From: Pseudomonadota bacterium
Lineage (GTDB): Bacteria; Desulfobacterota; Binatia; Binatales; Binataceae
Length of the DNA: 64,000 nucleotides
Direction of reading: 5' to 3'
Assembly (NCBI GenBank): GCA_021324755.1
Contig: JAJPIL010000021.1
Coordinates: 1-64,000, forward strand
A program made the position numbers and the translations under genes. The first letter of the stretch is position 1; every line of letters starts with the position of its first letter. Shown in pieces: positions 55,862 through 64,000 of the stretch. A model generated the notes under the pieces. That model made no database searches. It saw nothing but the letters and a program-made list of their open reading frames with translations, and had not been told where the DNA came from.

Positions 55862-57019
55862 CTAGCGATAGATTAAGAATTCTCGTCCGAAAGTTTCCCT
55901 CGCGATTATGCCTTTCATAATTTCTGGAGTACCATCACCAATCTCGAGACCAATAACGTCGCGCAGACGCTGCACGTAAGGCATCTCGTCGCTGTAGCCA
56001 AGCCAGCCGTGCAGGATGATGCAAGCGTGAATAGCTTCGACGGCGACCTTTGGGCCCAGCCATTTGGCCATCGCGCCCTCCTTGCTGTGACGCTGACCAC
56101 GGTCGCAAAGCGCAAGACACAGATAGGCGAGTAGCCGGGCCGCCGACACCAAGGTCAGATGTTCGGCGATCTGGAAAGAGACGGCTTCGCGTTCCGCTAG
56201 TGGCTTGCCGAAAGTCTGTCTATGTTTGACGTACTCCACGGTTTCCTCTAGCGATTCGGCTGCCGCCCCCAAACATGCCAGAGCTATGACCGCACGGTTA
56301 TAGTCAAAGCCCGACAATGCCTGCGCGAAACCAGTCCCCTCAGGTCCGAGACGATAGTCTACGGGTATTCTCACATCGTCGAAAACGAGCGAGCCACGTT
56401 GGGTAAGCTTCTCGCCTGCACTGCGGTAAACCGACCGCGACACGCCGGGCAAGTCGAGCGGCACCAAAAAGGCGCTTATTCCGCGCGCACCGTGTTCGAT
56501 CGGGCCAGTGCGCGCAAAAACGACGCACGCGTCAGCCGAACCAGCAAAGGTAATCGAGGCTTTTTCGCCCCGAAGTACATAGTGATCCCCGTCGCGCTGG
56601 GCACGCGTCGTGATCGAGGCAGCATCCGAGCCCGCTCCAGGCTCGGTCAAAGCCAAGGCGAACAGCGCTTCGCCGCTAGCCACTTTCGGAAGCCAGTACC
56701 GACGCAAACTTTCGTTCCCATGCCTGACGATTATGTCTGCGCACATGGCGCTCAACTGAAGAAACAAGGTGACGTTGTAGTCGCCGCGCGCCAGCTCTTC
56801 GGCCGCGATCCCGGTCATCACATAGGAAGCTCCGACACCTCCGTAAGCTTCGGGCACGCGTAGGCCGGTGACTCCAAGGCTTGCGAGTTCGCGTAGTTTT
56901 TCGCGAGGGTAGGGCGTACCCGAATCCCATTTCTGATACTCGGGCTTAAGTTTATTGCGAGCGTAGTCCCGCAAAGTCTGCGCAAAAAGCCGTTCTTCGT
57001 CGCTGAATGAGAAGTCCAC
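55862..57019 (-). CDS. Acyl-CoA dehydrogenase
   Basis: A 385-residue FAD acyl-CoA dehydrogenase. N-terminal 'FSFSDEERLFAQTLRDYARN', then 'GLRVPEAYGGVGASYVMTGI', the FAD segment 'FALALTEPGAGSDAASITT', 'FDYNRAVIALACLGAAAESL', 'YVKHRQTFGKPLAEREAVSF' and 'HGWLGYSDEMPYVQRLRDVI'. At the place of the usual catalytic Glu ('YEGT') it has 'GDGTPEI', so the base is Asp or lies elsewhere, and the substrate class is uncertain. The frame extends to 57196, but the domain begins at GTG 57019. It probably feeds electrons by ETF to the membrane oxidoreductase at 51823. Confidence 0.9.
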   Translation of the reverse strand: MDFSFSDEERLFAQTLRDYARNKLKPEYQKWDSGTPYPREKLRELASLGVTGLRVPEAYGGVGASYVMTGIAAEELARGDYNVTLFLQLSAMCADIIVRHGNESLRRYWLPKVASGEALFALALTEPGAGSDAASITTRAQRDGDHYVLRGEKASITFAGSADACVVFARTGPIEHGARGISAFLVPLDLPGVSRSVYRSAGEKLTQRGSLVFDDVRIPVDYRLGPEGTGFAQALSGFDYNRAVIALACLGAAAESLEETVEYVKHRQTFGKPLAEREAVSFQIAEHLTLVSAARLLAYLCLALCDRGQRHSKEGAMAKWLGPKVAVEAIHACIILHGWLGYSDEMPYVQRLRDVIGLEIGDGTPEIMKGIIARETFGREFLIYR

Positions 57020-57851
57020 CAATACGTACCCCCGAAACTGATTCGTCGAACACCGAACACCATAGTACCATTTGCATCGCGAAATCCCAGGCTTGGCATA
57101 GGCCTTACAGTTTAGGGCCCTAAGCGAATCTTCGTGCAGCTTCAAAGAACTGCGTTGCCTTAGGCTCTTGCCGCCAAAAGCCGGGACGAGCGACAACGCT
57201 AGGACCTCTTAGCTCAAAGCAGCGCCTTCACGGACTTTTGGGTTTTAGTTTACATAATATTTCTTATACGACATAATGACCACGTTCGCGGCTAACTAAA
57301 AAGCTTCTTTCAAGCCTTTAACGGGCTCCACCCTGGGTTCTTACGCCAAACGGCAGTAAAGGCATCCCGTTTTAGCTTTGGACTAAGGCGCGCAAATGCG
57401 CTGCTGGTCCCCGTCACGCTGCTACTGAGTTTCAAAGGCATTGGGGACTATCGCCGAGTTTTTGAAAAGTCTTTAGTTAGCCAGAAAGTACTTAAATTCG
57501 AAAACGACGATTTGTCCGCCTTTTGACGCTTTCGGCCTGAGAACTGCAAGCAAAATGTCGCCCCTTGTTCCTACTCACTCGGGAATCGAAAGATAAGAAT
57601 CCCAGTTTTTCGTTGATTCGGGTGGAAGGCATGTAGCCACTTTTCTAACGGCGCTAACTAGAGAAAAAGGATTACGAAACCAGGTGTATACTGTGATGCC
57701 CAATTTGCGGCACACGTCAGTTCGGCTGGTCTCAATAGCTAATCCGGGCCAAGGCTAGCGCCCATTTAGCACAAAGCAGAAGCTTAAACAAAAACCTCGC
57801 GATAAAGGCTCGAGCTGCCGCGATTAAACCTGGGCAGGACAGCGCCCTTCT
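57020..57851. other. 830-base region with no clear gene
   Basis: A relatively A/T-rich stretch. One plus-strand frame (57296-57526, 76 sense codons) has fairly protein-like text near its end ('GIGDYRRVFEKSLVSQKVLK') but no ATG or GTG and only a late TTG, so it may be a decayed gene or chance. TATACT at 57689-57694 is a possible -10 element with nothing clear downstream. No RNA recognised. Confidence 0.35.
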
Positions 57852-58169
57852 CTATTTGCCCAAGGTTTCAGGGCCCCTTACGCTGTCGAGGTAGAGGTCT
57901 TCGTCCTGTTTACCACCAAACTCCTCGACCCTAACTCCGCTGGCGCGCGCAAGCCTGAGCGCGGGTTTTAATAAGCGGATCTCGCCCTTGCGAATCCACT
58001 CGTAGGTAGTGCGTAGCGACACGCCCATAATTACGGCCGCTCGCAAGGGTCCACCGATCGCCTCCACGGCCCACTTTACTGGATTACCGCCGTAGCGTCT
58101 TGCGCGCGTCTGTGTGGGGTTGGATTTGCTGCTACGATGCTTGAACGTACTTTTTGTTCGTTTTGCCAT
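57852..58169 (-). CDS. Small HTH DNA-binding protein (YdaS/Cro-like)
   Basis: A 105-residue regulator. A basic disordered N-terminus (about residues 1-28) is followed by 'VKWAVEAIGGPLRAAVIMGV', then 'SLRTTYEWIRKGEIRLLKPA' and 'LRLARASGV'. This is a helix-turn-helix of the type in which the second helix reads the 'ms..tvyeWi' pattern (YdaS/Cro-like). ATG at 58169 is preferred; the frame extends to 58208. Two tandem 10-base repeats lie just upstream at 58212-58231, consistent with autoregulation. No toxin partner is obvious. Its target genes are unknown. Confidence 0.75.
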   Translation of the reverse strand: MAKRTKSTFKHRSSKSNPTQTRARRYGGNPVKWAVEAIGGPLRAAVIMGVSLRTTYEWIRKGEIRLLKPALRLARASGVRVEEFGGKQDEDLYLDSVRGPETLGK

Positions 58170-58211
58170 CCGACAACGAATCTCGCACGCCGGTCTGGTG
58201 CTCGTCAACTG

Positions 58212-58231
58212 TTTACACTACTTTATACTAC
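58212..58231 (-). promoter_or_regulatory. Tandem 10-bp repeats, candidate operator of the HTH gene
   Basis: TTTACACTAC (58212-58221) and TTTATACTAC (58222-58231) are adjacent copies differing at one base, 43 bases upstream of the HTH ATG. On the coding strand they read GTAGTATAAA GTAGTGTAAA, the first holding a TATAAA-like -10. A TTGACT lies 14 bases before that -10. A repressor bound here would block its own promoter. Confidence 0.55.
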
Positions 58232-58329
58232 ATCGTACCACAGTCAATCGCTAATTCACTCAAAATGCAGAGCGATCCTATCGTAGTTCTATCCAGCAAT
58301 TTTCCAGTGGTTTTTGTGCTCGCTAAAGC

Positions 58330-58560
58330 TTAAAGGAGAGCGCAACGCTTTGTCGACGAGGTGAGAACTCCAGTCGCTGGTCTGCTGAGTATGGCTCTCC
58401 ACAACCACATTTCGAATAGTTCGGACAGCTGCAAGCCAAGCTCGCCGATTTTTGGCAAAAAGACGCGGTCGCTTAGACGAGCAGCAAGCCGAATTTGTTC
58501 GGCCAACGTTTTTGAGCCGTGACTGGCTCTTGGATTTACAAGATACGGCGAAAACTGCAT
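58330..58560 (-). CDS. Uncertain small hypothetical protein
   Basis: A 76-codon ATG frame. I do not recognise it and see no Shine-Dalgarno. 'LPKIGELGLQLSELFEMWLW' looks like an amphipathic helix. It lies in the otherwise empty 540 bases between the HTH gene and the glycosyltransferase and may be chance. Confidence 0.25.
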   Translation of the reverse strand: MQFSPYLVNPRASHGSKTLAEQIRLAARLSDRVFLPKIGELGLQLSELFEMWLWRAILSRPATGVLTSSTKRCALL

Positions 58561-58706
58561 TGTGACTAACTAATAGAAGTTGAGTCCGATGTTCGAGAAA
58601 GCACTATCGAAACCGCCGGTTAAGATGAGCCGGTGTTCCGAAAAGTTGTACTTGCGCCGCCAACGGCGGGTCCCAGGGGAGACTGCGAACTTCGCAATTC
58701 ACTACG

Positions 58707-60602
58707 ATGATCGATTCTAGGTACAAGTCTCTTGACATCGCTAAGTTGTGCTTACACTCTCTAGCGATCTTCGTGGCGTCGCTGGCTTTTTTGAGCCTTC
58801 TGGGTGTGACTGCTCCGTTCAGCAAGGAACTGGGTGTATGCGAAGCTGGGGCGGTCAAGGACGTTTTACATGGGCAAATACTTCTGCCCCACTATCACGA
58901 CCAAGTGATAGTTCAGGCACCTCCGCTTTACTGGTGGCTTGCTGCGGTCAGCGTTCGTTTAATAGGGTTTAACGAACTTGCCCTACGTTTGCCCTCGTTA
59001 TTGGCCGCTGCGGCAACGTGTGAAGCCCTTTACGTTTGGGGTTACACCACCTTGGGATCGAGATTCGGCCTAACGATTGTCGCCTTGATGTTGACGTGCC
59101 ACATTTTCCTTGACGCAGCGCGCCAGCCTCGTATGGACGCGCTACTGACGTTCTTCGTAACTGCAAGTACGCTTGGGCTTGAAACGACGGCGCGCTCCGT
59201 TCGCCCTGGTCCCATCTTAACGACTGCCACCGGCTTAGCGCTCGGGATGGGAGTTTTAGCAAAGGGACCGCCTGGGATTATTTTGCCTTTACTGGCCATT
59301 GTTGGCGCCCTAGGCTGGGACAACGAGCTACGAAAGCTATTCAAAACGGCGCCACTTGCGGAAATAGGGACGGGTTTGACAATTGGGGTCGCCTGGTATG
59401 TCGCGGCGAGCCTTCACGGCGGATCGGCCTTCTACCAATGGCAAATAGTTGACGGCCTAATCAAGCGCTTCTTCGGTGGCGCCTCGGGCGCGCCGCCCCC
59501 ACCCTGCCCGAATCCACCTTGGTACTATCTCCTAGTCACAGCGAAAGGTTTTTTCCCTTGGACGCTTTTTCTTCCTTCCGTCGCCCTAATAATGCTTGGG
59601 GAAAAACATATTAAAACGCCCAAACCGACCACGCTAGCAGCGAGCTGGTTCCTAACCACAGTTGGCTTTTTCTCGCTTTCCAAAGGAAAATGTTTCGTCT
59701 ATATACTCCCTGCCTTTCCCGCACTGGCAATTCTGCTGGCTTATGCGATATTCGTCCTCACTGACCATTCTTCAACCTTCGCTAGAGCCCCGCTCGCCTG
59801 CTTTAACGCAGCCGCTTTGCTTATAAGCGTCGGGACTCTAGCTCTGCTTTCGACGGTTTTGCTCGCACACAGAATGGGATTGAACAAGCTGCTCTCGTTC
59901 GTGACCCTGCATCTGCGTCTTAGACTGAGCCCCTCCGATCAACATTACCTCGAACTCTTCGATACAGAGCTTTGTCGTCCGCACCCCATTTCACTGCTTT
60001 TGGCTACGTTGTCCCTTTGTGGAGCGTCGACCGCTTTAGTCGGCACCCTGACGTCCCGCAGGGCGATTGCTAGCCTAGGCGTCATCGCCATCTGTCTTTC
60101 TGGAAGCGTCTTCTGGTTTAATCGGTTAGCCCCTTCTTTGGCCGAGAAAGAAAGTTTAAAGGTCTTCGCGCATAAGGTGGACGCAATCGTGCCGACGCAG
60201 GAAGCAATATACTATTTGGGAATGCCCGATTGTGACCTGTTATTTTATTCTCAGCGTACTTACCGCCCCTTGCAAAAGCTCTGCGACGTTAGGGACAAAC
60301 CCTCAGCCTTTGTCGTCCTGCGTGCCAGCGACCTCACAAGACTGCCTACCATCCAGCCAGGGGCGGTCCAAATTCTAACCAGTTCCGAGGCAGTCGACAG
60401 CCACGGCGCAAGAATCTTAATTTCGGAAACTCCAGCTTGCGCGAACAAGCCGACCGACGATCAGCCGCGGCGGCCCGGTTATCACCAGGCTACCACCTCA
60501 TCTTGGCGGACCAACTCGGTCCCGCAGCCGTCGGGAGACACTGCGCTTTCCGTGGTCGAAAATCGCTTGAGAACTTTAATGGAGGGTGATGTAGCTAACT
60601 GA
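58707..60602 (+). CDS. GT39/ArnT-like membrane glycosyltransferase
   Basis: A 631-residue polytopic protein of the PMT/ArnT family, which uses polyprenyl-phosphate sugars to modify lipid A or proteins on the periplasmic side. About 10-12 membrane helices are visible. The first periplasmic loop has 'SKELGVCEAGAVKDVLHGQI' with the acidic residue typical of the catalytic region, followed by 'HYHDQVIVQAPPLYWWLAAV' and 'NELALRLPSLLAAAATC'. 'GLALGMGVLAKGPPGIILPL' and 'FLTTVGFFSLSKGKCFVYIL' are further family features. The C-terminal soluble part is divergent and Pro-rich at the end. Substrate unknown. A strong hairpin follows. Confidence 0.87.
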   Translation: MIDSRYKSLDIAKLCLHSLAIFVASLAFLSLLGVTAPFSKELGVCEAGAVKDVLHGQILLPHYHDQVIVQAPPLYWWLAAVSVRLIGFNELALRLPSLLAAAATCEALYVWGYTTLGSRFGLTIVALMLTCHIFLDAARQPRMDALLTFFVTASTLGLETTARSVRPGPILTTATGLALGMGVLAKGPPGIILPLLAIVGALGWDNELRKLFKTAPLAEIGTGLTIGVAWYVAASLHGGSAFYQWQIVDGLIKRFFGGASGAPPPPCPNPPWYYLLVTAKGFFPWTLFLPSVALIMLGEKHIKTPKPTTLAASWFLTTVGFFSLSKGKCFVYILPAFPALAILLAYAIFVLTDHSSTFARAPLACFNAAALLISVGTLALLSTVLLAHRMGLNKLLSFVTLHLRLRLSPSDQHYLELFDTELCRPHPISLLLATLSLCGASTALVGTLTSRRAIASLGVIAICLSGSVFWFNRLAPSLAEKESLKVFAHKVDAIVPTQEAIYYLGMPDCDLLFYSQRTYRPLQKLCDVRDKPSAFVVLRASDLTRLPTIQPGAVQILTSSEAVDSHGARILISETPACANKPTDDQPRRPGYHQATTSSWRTNSVPQPSGDTALSVVENRLRTLMEGDVAN

Positions 60603-60642
60603 ACCTAACGGTCGAGCTGGCTTGACACCACAACATGTGTCA

Positions 60643-60683
60643 ATGGAAGCCCTAAAACCCAATTCGCGCTTTAGGGCTTCCAT
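60643..60683. terminator. Bidirectional hairpin between convergent genes
   Basis: ATGGAAGCCCTAAA (60643-60656) and TTTAGGGCTTCCAT (60670-60683) are perfect 14-base arms around a 13-base loop. It sits between the stops of the glycosyltransferase (+) and cupredoxin (-) genes, so it can end both transcripts, although no clear U-tract is present. Confidence 0.7.
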
Positions 60684-60726
60684 TCGCAAATTACTTCTCG
60701 TTTAGAGAACACATTGCGAGCCGCAA

Positions 60727-61170
60727 TCACTTCGTGACGTCTATCTCGCCGGCCATCCCGTCTGCCGAATGCGGGATGCAGATATAGCGATAGGTCCCGG
60801 GTACGGTGAAGGTGTAACTAAAGGATTTACCCGGAGCAAGGAAGCCCGAGTCGAAAGGCTGTGCCCCAGGGGGCGAAGAGACCTGATCCGGTTTGACAAG
60901 GGGCCCAGGCTTATTTGTCGCATCGTGAATCGTGTGCCCGGTGTTGCGCCATTCGACGGTCTGCCCCACTTTTATCTGCACCTTATCGGGGACGAACTTC
61001 GGCGGTGCATCGCTCATAGTGATCACCACCGCCGGTTCCGCGAACACCGAAGAGGCCATCAACATCCCCACGGCTATCGCAAACGAAAAGATACCGCTGC
61101 GACCCAAAAACTTATGCTTCCGTCGCACCTGTTCATACCCTGACGATTTTTTACGAGAAACATACGCCAT
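60727..61170 (-). CDS. Periplasmic blue copper protein (plastocyanin-like cupredoxin)
   Basis: A 147-residue small type 1 copper protein. The signal peptide spans residues 1-44 (basic, then 'IFSFAIAVGMLMASSVFA'). The copper ligands are His79 or His82 in 'EWRNTGHTIHD', Cys131 and His134 in 'YRYICIPHSADGM', and Met139. 'PDKVQIKVGQTVEWRN' and 'VPGTYRYICIPH' are typical plastocyanin/pseudoazurin text. It likely carries electrons in the periplasm; no partner is adjacent. Start at ATG 61170; a GTG at 61191 is possible. Confidence 0.92.
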   Translation of the reverse strand: MAYVSRKKSSGYEQVRRKHKFLGRSGIFSFAIAVGMLMASSVFAEPAVVITMSDAPPKFVPDKVQIKVGQTVEWRNTGHTIHDATNKPGPLVKPDQVSSPPGAQPFDSGFLAPGKSFSYTFTVPGTYRYICIPHSADGMAGEIDVTK

Positions 61171-61602
61171 CGTTTGACCTGTCGCCTCCACAGATAGAGT
61201 TAATCCGACCCTGCAAACAGCAAACGCTTGCGCGATTACCGTGCGAAAAGAGCTTTAAGCAGAGTTCGTACACATAGACTCGCTTTTCCCAAGGCACTTT
61301 GCAAGACTTTTTGACGTGCCAAGTCGAACAAGCCGTACACCTCATCGCCAAGCTTTTGGCCACTTGTTAGCCTCGTCCAGCAACACTGCATCTCAGTTGA
61401 ACATCGTCCATAATGCTGCGCCTTGCAGCCGTAAATCTGCGTGCAGCGGAACCGGACCGCGGCTACGAGGCCAAAACGGCCATATGAGAACAGTCGCTAT
61501 TCGCCGCACCTCTGTTCGTCAAGACGGATCATCCGCGCCCTCTTTCGTGCCAGTAAAATCCACGCGGTACAAAACTATTCAATATCGAAGAACAACATCG
61601 TC
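61171..61602. other. Divergent intergenic region cupredoxin-MFS
   Basis: No gene seen. The MFS frame is open upstream to 61441, but the text there is not transporter-like. It presumably holds promoters for both flanking genes. Confidence 0.3.
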
Positions 61603-63021
61603 ATGAGAAGAGGGTCCACGAGTTTTGAAGAGCCGAGCCTCACAACCAGTGCAGCGAAGCGTACTTTACTCAATCGAGCTTCCAGCGATTACAGCGCCCA
61701 ACAGCCAGGGCGATTGCTTGCTCTTCCTACTAGAATTCACACATCGCTCTGGCGCGAGAGCTACTTTCCGGCGTACGGCGTGTTAGGCGTACTGACCTCT
61801 ATATCCGCCCTTGCCATTCCAGTCGCGATGGCGCACAGGGGAGCTTCTGCCTCTCACATTGGCTTTGTCATGTCGAGCCTGAACGCAGGGGCCTTGACCG
61901 CTCCCCTCTGGGGACGTCTAGCCGACAACACGCGCGCCTACCGCGCAATCTTTTCGTTGGGATTCATTCTTATCGGACTTAGTTTCGTCGGTCTATACTT
62001 AGCAAGCCATCTTTGGGCATTGATACTAGTGGCGCTAATTCAAGGAGCCGGAGTATCGGCCGCCGGCACGTTGGCTAGCCTCTTGGTCGTCGTCGGGCAC
62101 GCGCCGGCTAAATGGGACGCTAACATCGGCTGGTTGCAAACTTACAATACCGGGGGGCAGATCATTGGCCTTACGGTCTGCGGATGGCTTCCTATTTGGA
62201 GGGCCTTCCAACTGGCGCTCTTGCTTTCTGCGGTGGCGACGATACTCGCAGTCAACGTGTCACAAGCTGGACCGGTCTCCTCGATCGCGCGTCAAACCTC
62301 CGCATTCGCCACACCAACGCGTCTTGCCCGGCGCACCGAACTGTTTGCCACCCCACCCCCTCACCACTTAGACGTTTCGCTGATGCTGGGTGAACTGCGC
62401 GGTCTTCTTGTCAGCCGGCTAGCCATTTTTCTTGCGGGATGGTTCGTACTTACGGCGACAACCTCAGCGTTTTTTGCGCTTTACCCAGTGCTGATGCCGC
62501 GAGTGTATGGCACGTCCGCAGCGTTGATAGCGAACGTTTATGCCCTCGCGGTGTTGGCGACATTGCCTCTATATTCGACCGTGGGTCGGTTGGCCGAAAG
62601 ATTCGGACCCGTTCTGACGTTACGCATCGGAGCGTTTGCCCGCATGTCGGCTTTTTTGGCTTTGGGCTTTCTCGCCTTCGCGTCTTTTTCATTAGCTCCA
62701 TACTTGGTACTAACGGTTTTCGCTGCCCTCCAGATACTCTGGCCTTTTCTCGGAGTGAGCGCCACCGACCTGGCAGCTAGGCTTTCAACAACAGGGCGAG
62801 GCGCCGCAATAGGCATCTTTAACGGCGTTGGCGCCGTCGCTGGCGCGGTCGGGGCGTTACTCGGCGGCTTTTGTGCAACCAGTTTGGGTTACTGGAGTAT
62901 TCCGTTCTTTTCAGCAGTCGGCGCGGGTGTATGCTGGACACTGAGTAGCCGTCTGCTTCTGCGCGTCGACTCCGCAAAAGCCCGGCAGCCCCACGAGGCT
63001 TGTCTCGACTCTCAGACTTAA
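61603..63021 (+). CDS. MFS transporter
   Basis: A 472-residue major facilitator with about 12 membrane segments. A ~50-residue cytoplasmic N-terminus is followed by 'YFPAYGVLGVLTSISALAIP'. The loop between helices 2 and 3 is 'NAGALTAPLWGRLADNTRAY', the classic G-x-L-A-D motif. A second-half counterpart is 'LATLPLYSTVGRLAERFGPV'. A gap in hydrophobicity near residues 215-260 is the central loop. Substrate unknown; the drug:H+ or sugar exporter classes are most similar in layout. Start at ATG 61603, with only weak Shine-Dalgarno support. Confidence 0.85.
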   Translation: MRRGSTSFEEPSLTTSAAKRTLLNRASSDYSAQQPGRLLALPTRIHTSLWRESYFPAYGVLGVLTSISALAIPVAMAHRGASASHIGFVMSSLNAGALTAPLWGRLADNTRAYRAIFSLGFILIGLSFVGLYLASHLWALILVALIQGAGVSAAGTLASLLVVVGHAPAKWDANIGWLQTYNTGGQIIGLTVCGWLPIWRAFQLALLLSAVATILAVNVSQAGPVSSIARQTSAFATPTRLARRTELFATPPPHHLDVSLMLGELRGLLVSRLAIFLAGWFVLTATTSAFFALYPVLMPRVYGTSAALIANVYALAVLATLPLYSTVGRLAERFGPVLTLRIGAFARMSAFLALGFLAFASFSLAPYLVLTVFAALQILWPFLGVSATDLAARLSTTGRGAAIGIFNGVGAVAGAVGALLGGFCATSLGYWSIPFFSAVGAGVCWTLSSRLLLRVDSAKARQPHEACLDSQT

Positions 63022-63107
63022 GCGTGCTTTGATAACAGAGTGAATATAGCGCCCGTACCTCAGCCTCGTTTGCGGCGCCGCGACATTGAGTCTAGGGGTT
63101 ACAAGCT

Positions 63108-63776
63108 ATGCAAATAACTACCCTTAATACGGATTTGAGCAAACGTGTCGTTATCAACAGTGAGCAATTGCCCTGGGTAAAAAGCCCAAGCCCCGGCGTG
63201 CTGCGACGTCCCTTGGAGCGTTTTGGTGCTGAGTCAGGACGAGCCACCTCGATTGTCAAGTATGAGCCCAACTCCACCTTCCCCTCCCACACCCACCCCG
63301 AAGGAGAAGAAATTCTCGTTTTGGAAGGCACCTTCAGCGACGAACATGGAGACTATCCCAACGGCACCTACATACTTAATCCCCAGGGATTCGAACACGC
63401 CCCGAGAACGCGTGAAGGGTGCCTAATATTCGTAAAGCTCTGCCAGTACCGAGGAAAGGACAGGCCGCGTATTGTAGTTGACACCGGCGCTTTGGAATGG
63501 CAGCCTGGCCCAGCTCCCGGAATCCGAATCAAGCACCTCTATTCGCAAACTGGATATCCGGAAACGGTGGTATTGATGAAGCTTGACGCAGGTGCGACAT
63601 TTGGTCCTGAACGTTATTCGCGGGGCGCAGAGGCGCTGATTCTTGATGGTTCAGCACTCGACGGTCAAAACCACTGTCCCAAAGGCACGTGGATAAGAAT
63701 TCCTCCGGGCGACGTCTTCGCTCTGTCGTCTCCCGAAGGATGCACGGTTTACTTGAAGACCAACGGTCTTTTTTAG
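63108..63776 (+). CDS. ChrR-like double-cupin protein
   Basis: A 222-residue protein with two tandem cupin barrels. The first has the metal pattern 'SHTHPEGEEILVLEGTFSDE' (two His and Glu) with 'NGTYILNPQGFEHAPRTREG', typical of ChrR-like anti-sigma/cupin proteins. The second half has 'GATFGPERYSRGAEALILDG' and 'KGTWIRIPPGDVFALSSPEG', but its His ligands are lost, so it is probably a degenerate copy. No ECF sigma gene adjoins in the window, so a sensor role is unproven; a dioxygenase-like role is the alternative. Confidence 0.87.
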   Translation: MQITTLNTDLSKRVVINSEQLPWVKSPSPGVLRRPLERFGAESGRATSIVKYEPNSTFPSHTHPEGEEILVLEGTFSDEHGDYPNGTYILNPQGFEHAPRTREGCLIFVKLCQYRGKDRPRIVVDTGALEWQPGPAPGIRIKHLYSQTGYPETVVLMKLDAGATFGPERYSRGAEALILDGSALDGQNHCPKGTWIRIPPGDVFALSSPEGCTVYLKTNGLF

Positions 63777-63811
63777 ATTTAGAGGGCTATCTGCAAGCCT
63801 AGCGGTATTTC

Positions 63812-63828
63812 TTAAAGTTGAACTTTAA
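63812..63828. repeat. Perfect 17-bp inverted repeat, operator-like
   Basis: TTAAAGTT and AACTTTAA flank a central G (63812-63828), 36 bases after the cupin stop. The A/T-rich dyad resembles a transcription-factor site for a gene beyond the window. Confidence 0.45.
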
Positions 63829-63899
63829 TATTTTGCGAACCGGACGACCTTCCGATTTGCCACAGGTTCGGTTTCTCAGGTATAGGGCCGCGACCAGCC

Positions 63900-63958
63900 A
63901 GAAGCATCCAAAGGTCAACCGAACTTGCTTTTCAGCTGACCTTTATTGTGATGCTTCT
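63900..63958. repeat. Long imperfect hairpin
   Basis: AGAAGCATC (63900-63908) with GATGCTTCT (63950-63958), and inside it AAAGGTCA (63910-63917) with TGACCTTT (63937-63944). That is two perfect helices of 9 and 8 bp separated by an asymmetric internal loop, with a 19-base apical loop. It could terminate the cupin transcript or be a structured RNA. Confidence 0.6.
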
Positions 63959-64000
63959 TGTAGCGAGAAAATCCGCAAGGCACCGCGTTAACACCGCTTA

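Noticed and set aside
57296-57526. Plus-strand frame with protein-like text
   Set aside because: No ATG or GTG and only a late TTG; a 76-codon open run can arise by chance, so it is noted only in the intergenic entry.

Overview
The window reads as a chromosomal segment of a Gram-negative bacterium with respiratory and C1 (methanol/formaldehyde/formate) metabolism. The signs are an Mla-type phospholipid transport system, an AsmA-like envelope protein, RecBCD, a Tat-exported membrane formate dehydrogenase, periplasmic PQQ and c-type cytochrome proteins, and a glutathione-linked formaldehyde pathway. The flavour is deltaproteobacterial or from a related uncultured lineage, but the sequence alone does not fix the taxon. 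No prophage, transposase, CRISPR array or rRNA was seen.

Layout. 1-8.4 kb (+): end of a transketolase, AsmA-like protein, DUF2064 transferase, CutA, HisC, Pth and TyrS. 8.5-19.9 kb (mostly -): a small unknown gene, bioF-bioA-bioD, mlaE-mlaF-mlaD, a GGCT-like protein (+), an alpha/beta hydrolase and a 2-oxoacid dehydrogenase E1 alpha/beta pair. 20.4-28.9 kb: a three-subunit membrane formate dehydrogenase (fdnGHI) whose catalytic subunit carries an in-frame UGA (selenocysteine), then fdhE, a YihY-type membrane protein (-) and fdhD. 29.3-38.5 kb: recC-recB-recD. 38.7-40.2 kb: a secreted Ser-rich unknown protein, tRNA-Arg(CCT) and a doubtful ORF. 40.4-51.3 kb (+): cytochrome c, PQQ alcohol dehydrogenase with a lanthanide-type Asp, S-formylglutathione hydrolase, NAD-linked formate dehydrogenase (four subunits), glutathione-dependent formaldehyde dehydrogenase and a GFA-family protein, closed by a strong terminator. 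51.8-57 kb: a membrane Fe-S/heme oxidoreductase of the ETF:quinone type, a PEBP-VOC fusion, a tRNA-Sec gene (selC, -) and an acyl-CoA dehydrogenase (-). 57.8-63.8 kb: a small HTH regulator, a GT39-like glycosyltransferase, a blue copper protein, an MFS transporter and a double cupin.

How it fits together. The 40-51 kb genes form an almost complete route from methanol (or another primary alcohol) to formaldehyde, its glutathione adduct, S-formylglutathione, formate and CO2 with NADH. A second, quinone-linked formate dehydrogenase sits at 20-25 kb beside its maturation factors FdhE and FdhD. That enzyme needs selenocysteine: the window holds the UGA codon, a SECIS-like hairpin just after it and, 34 kb away, the matching tRNA-Sec. 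The NAD-linked enzyme has cysteine at the equivalent site, so selenium-dependent and selenium-independent formate oxidation are encoded side by side. SelA, SelB and SelD are not in the window.
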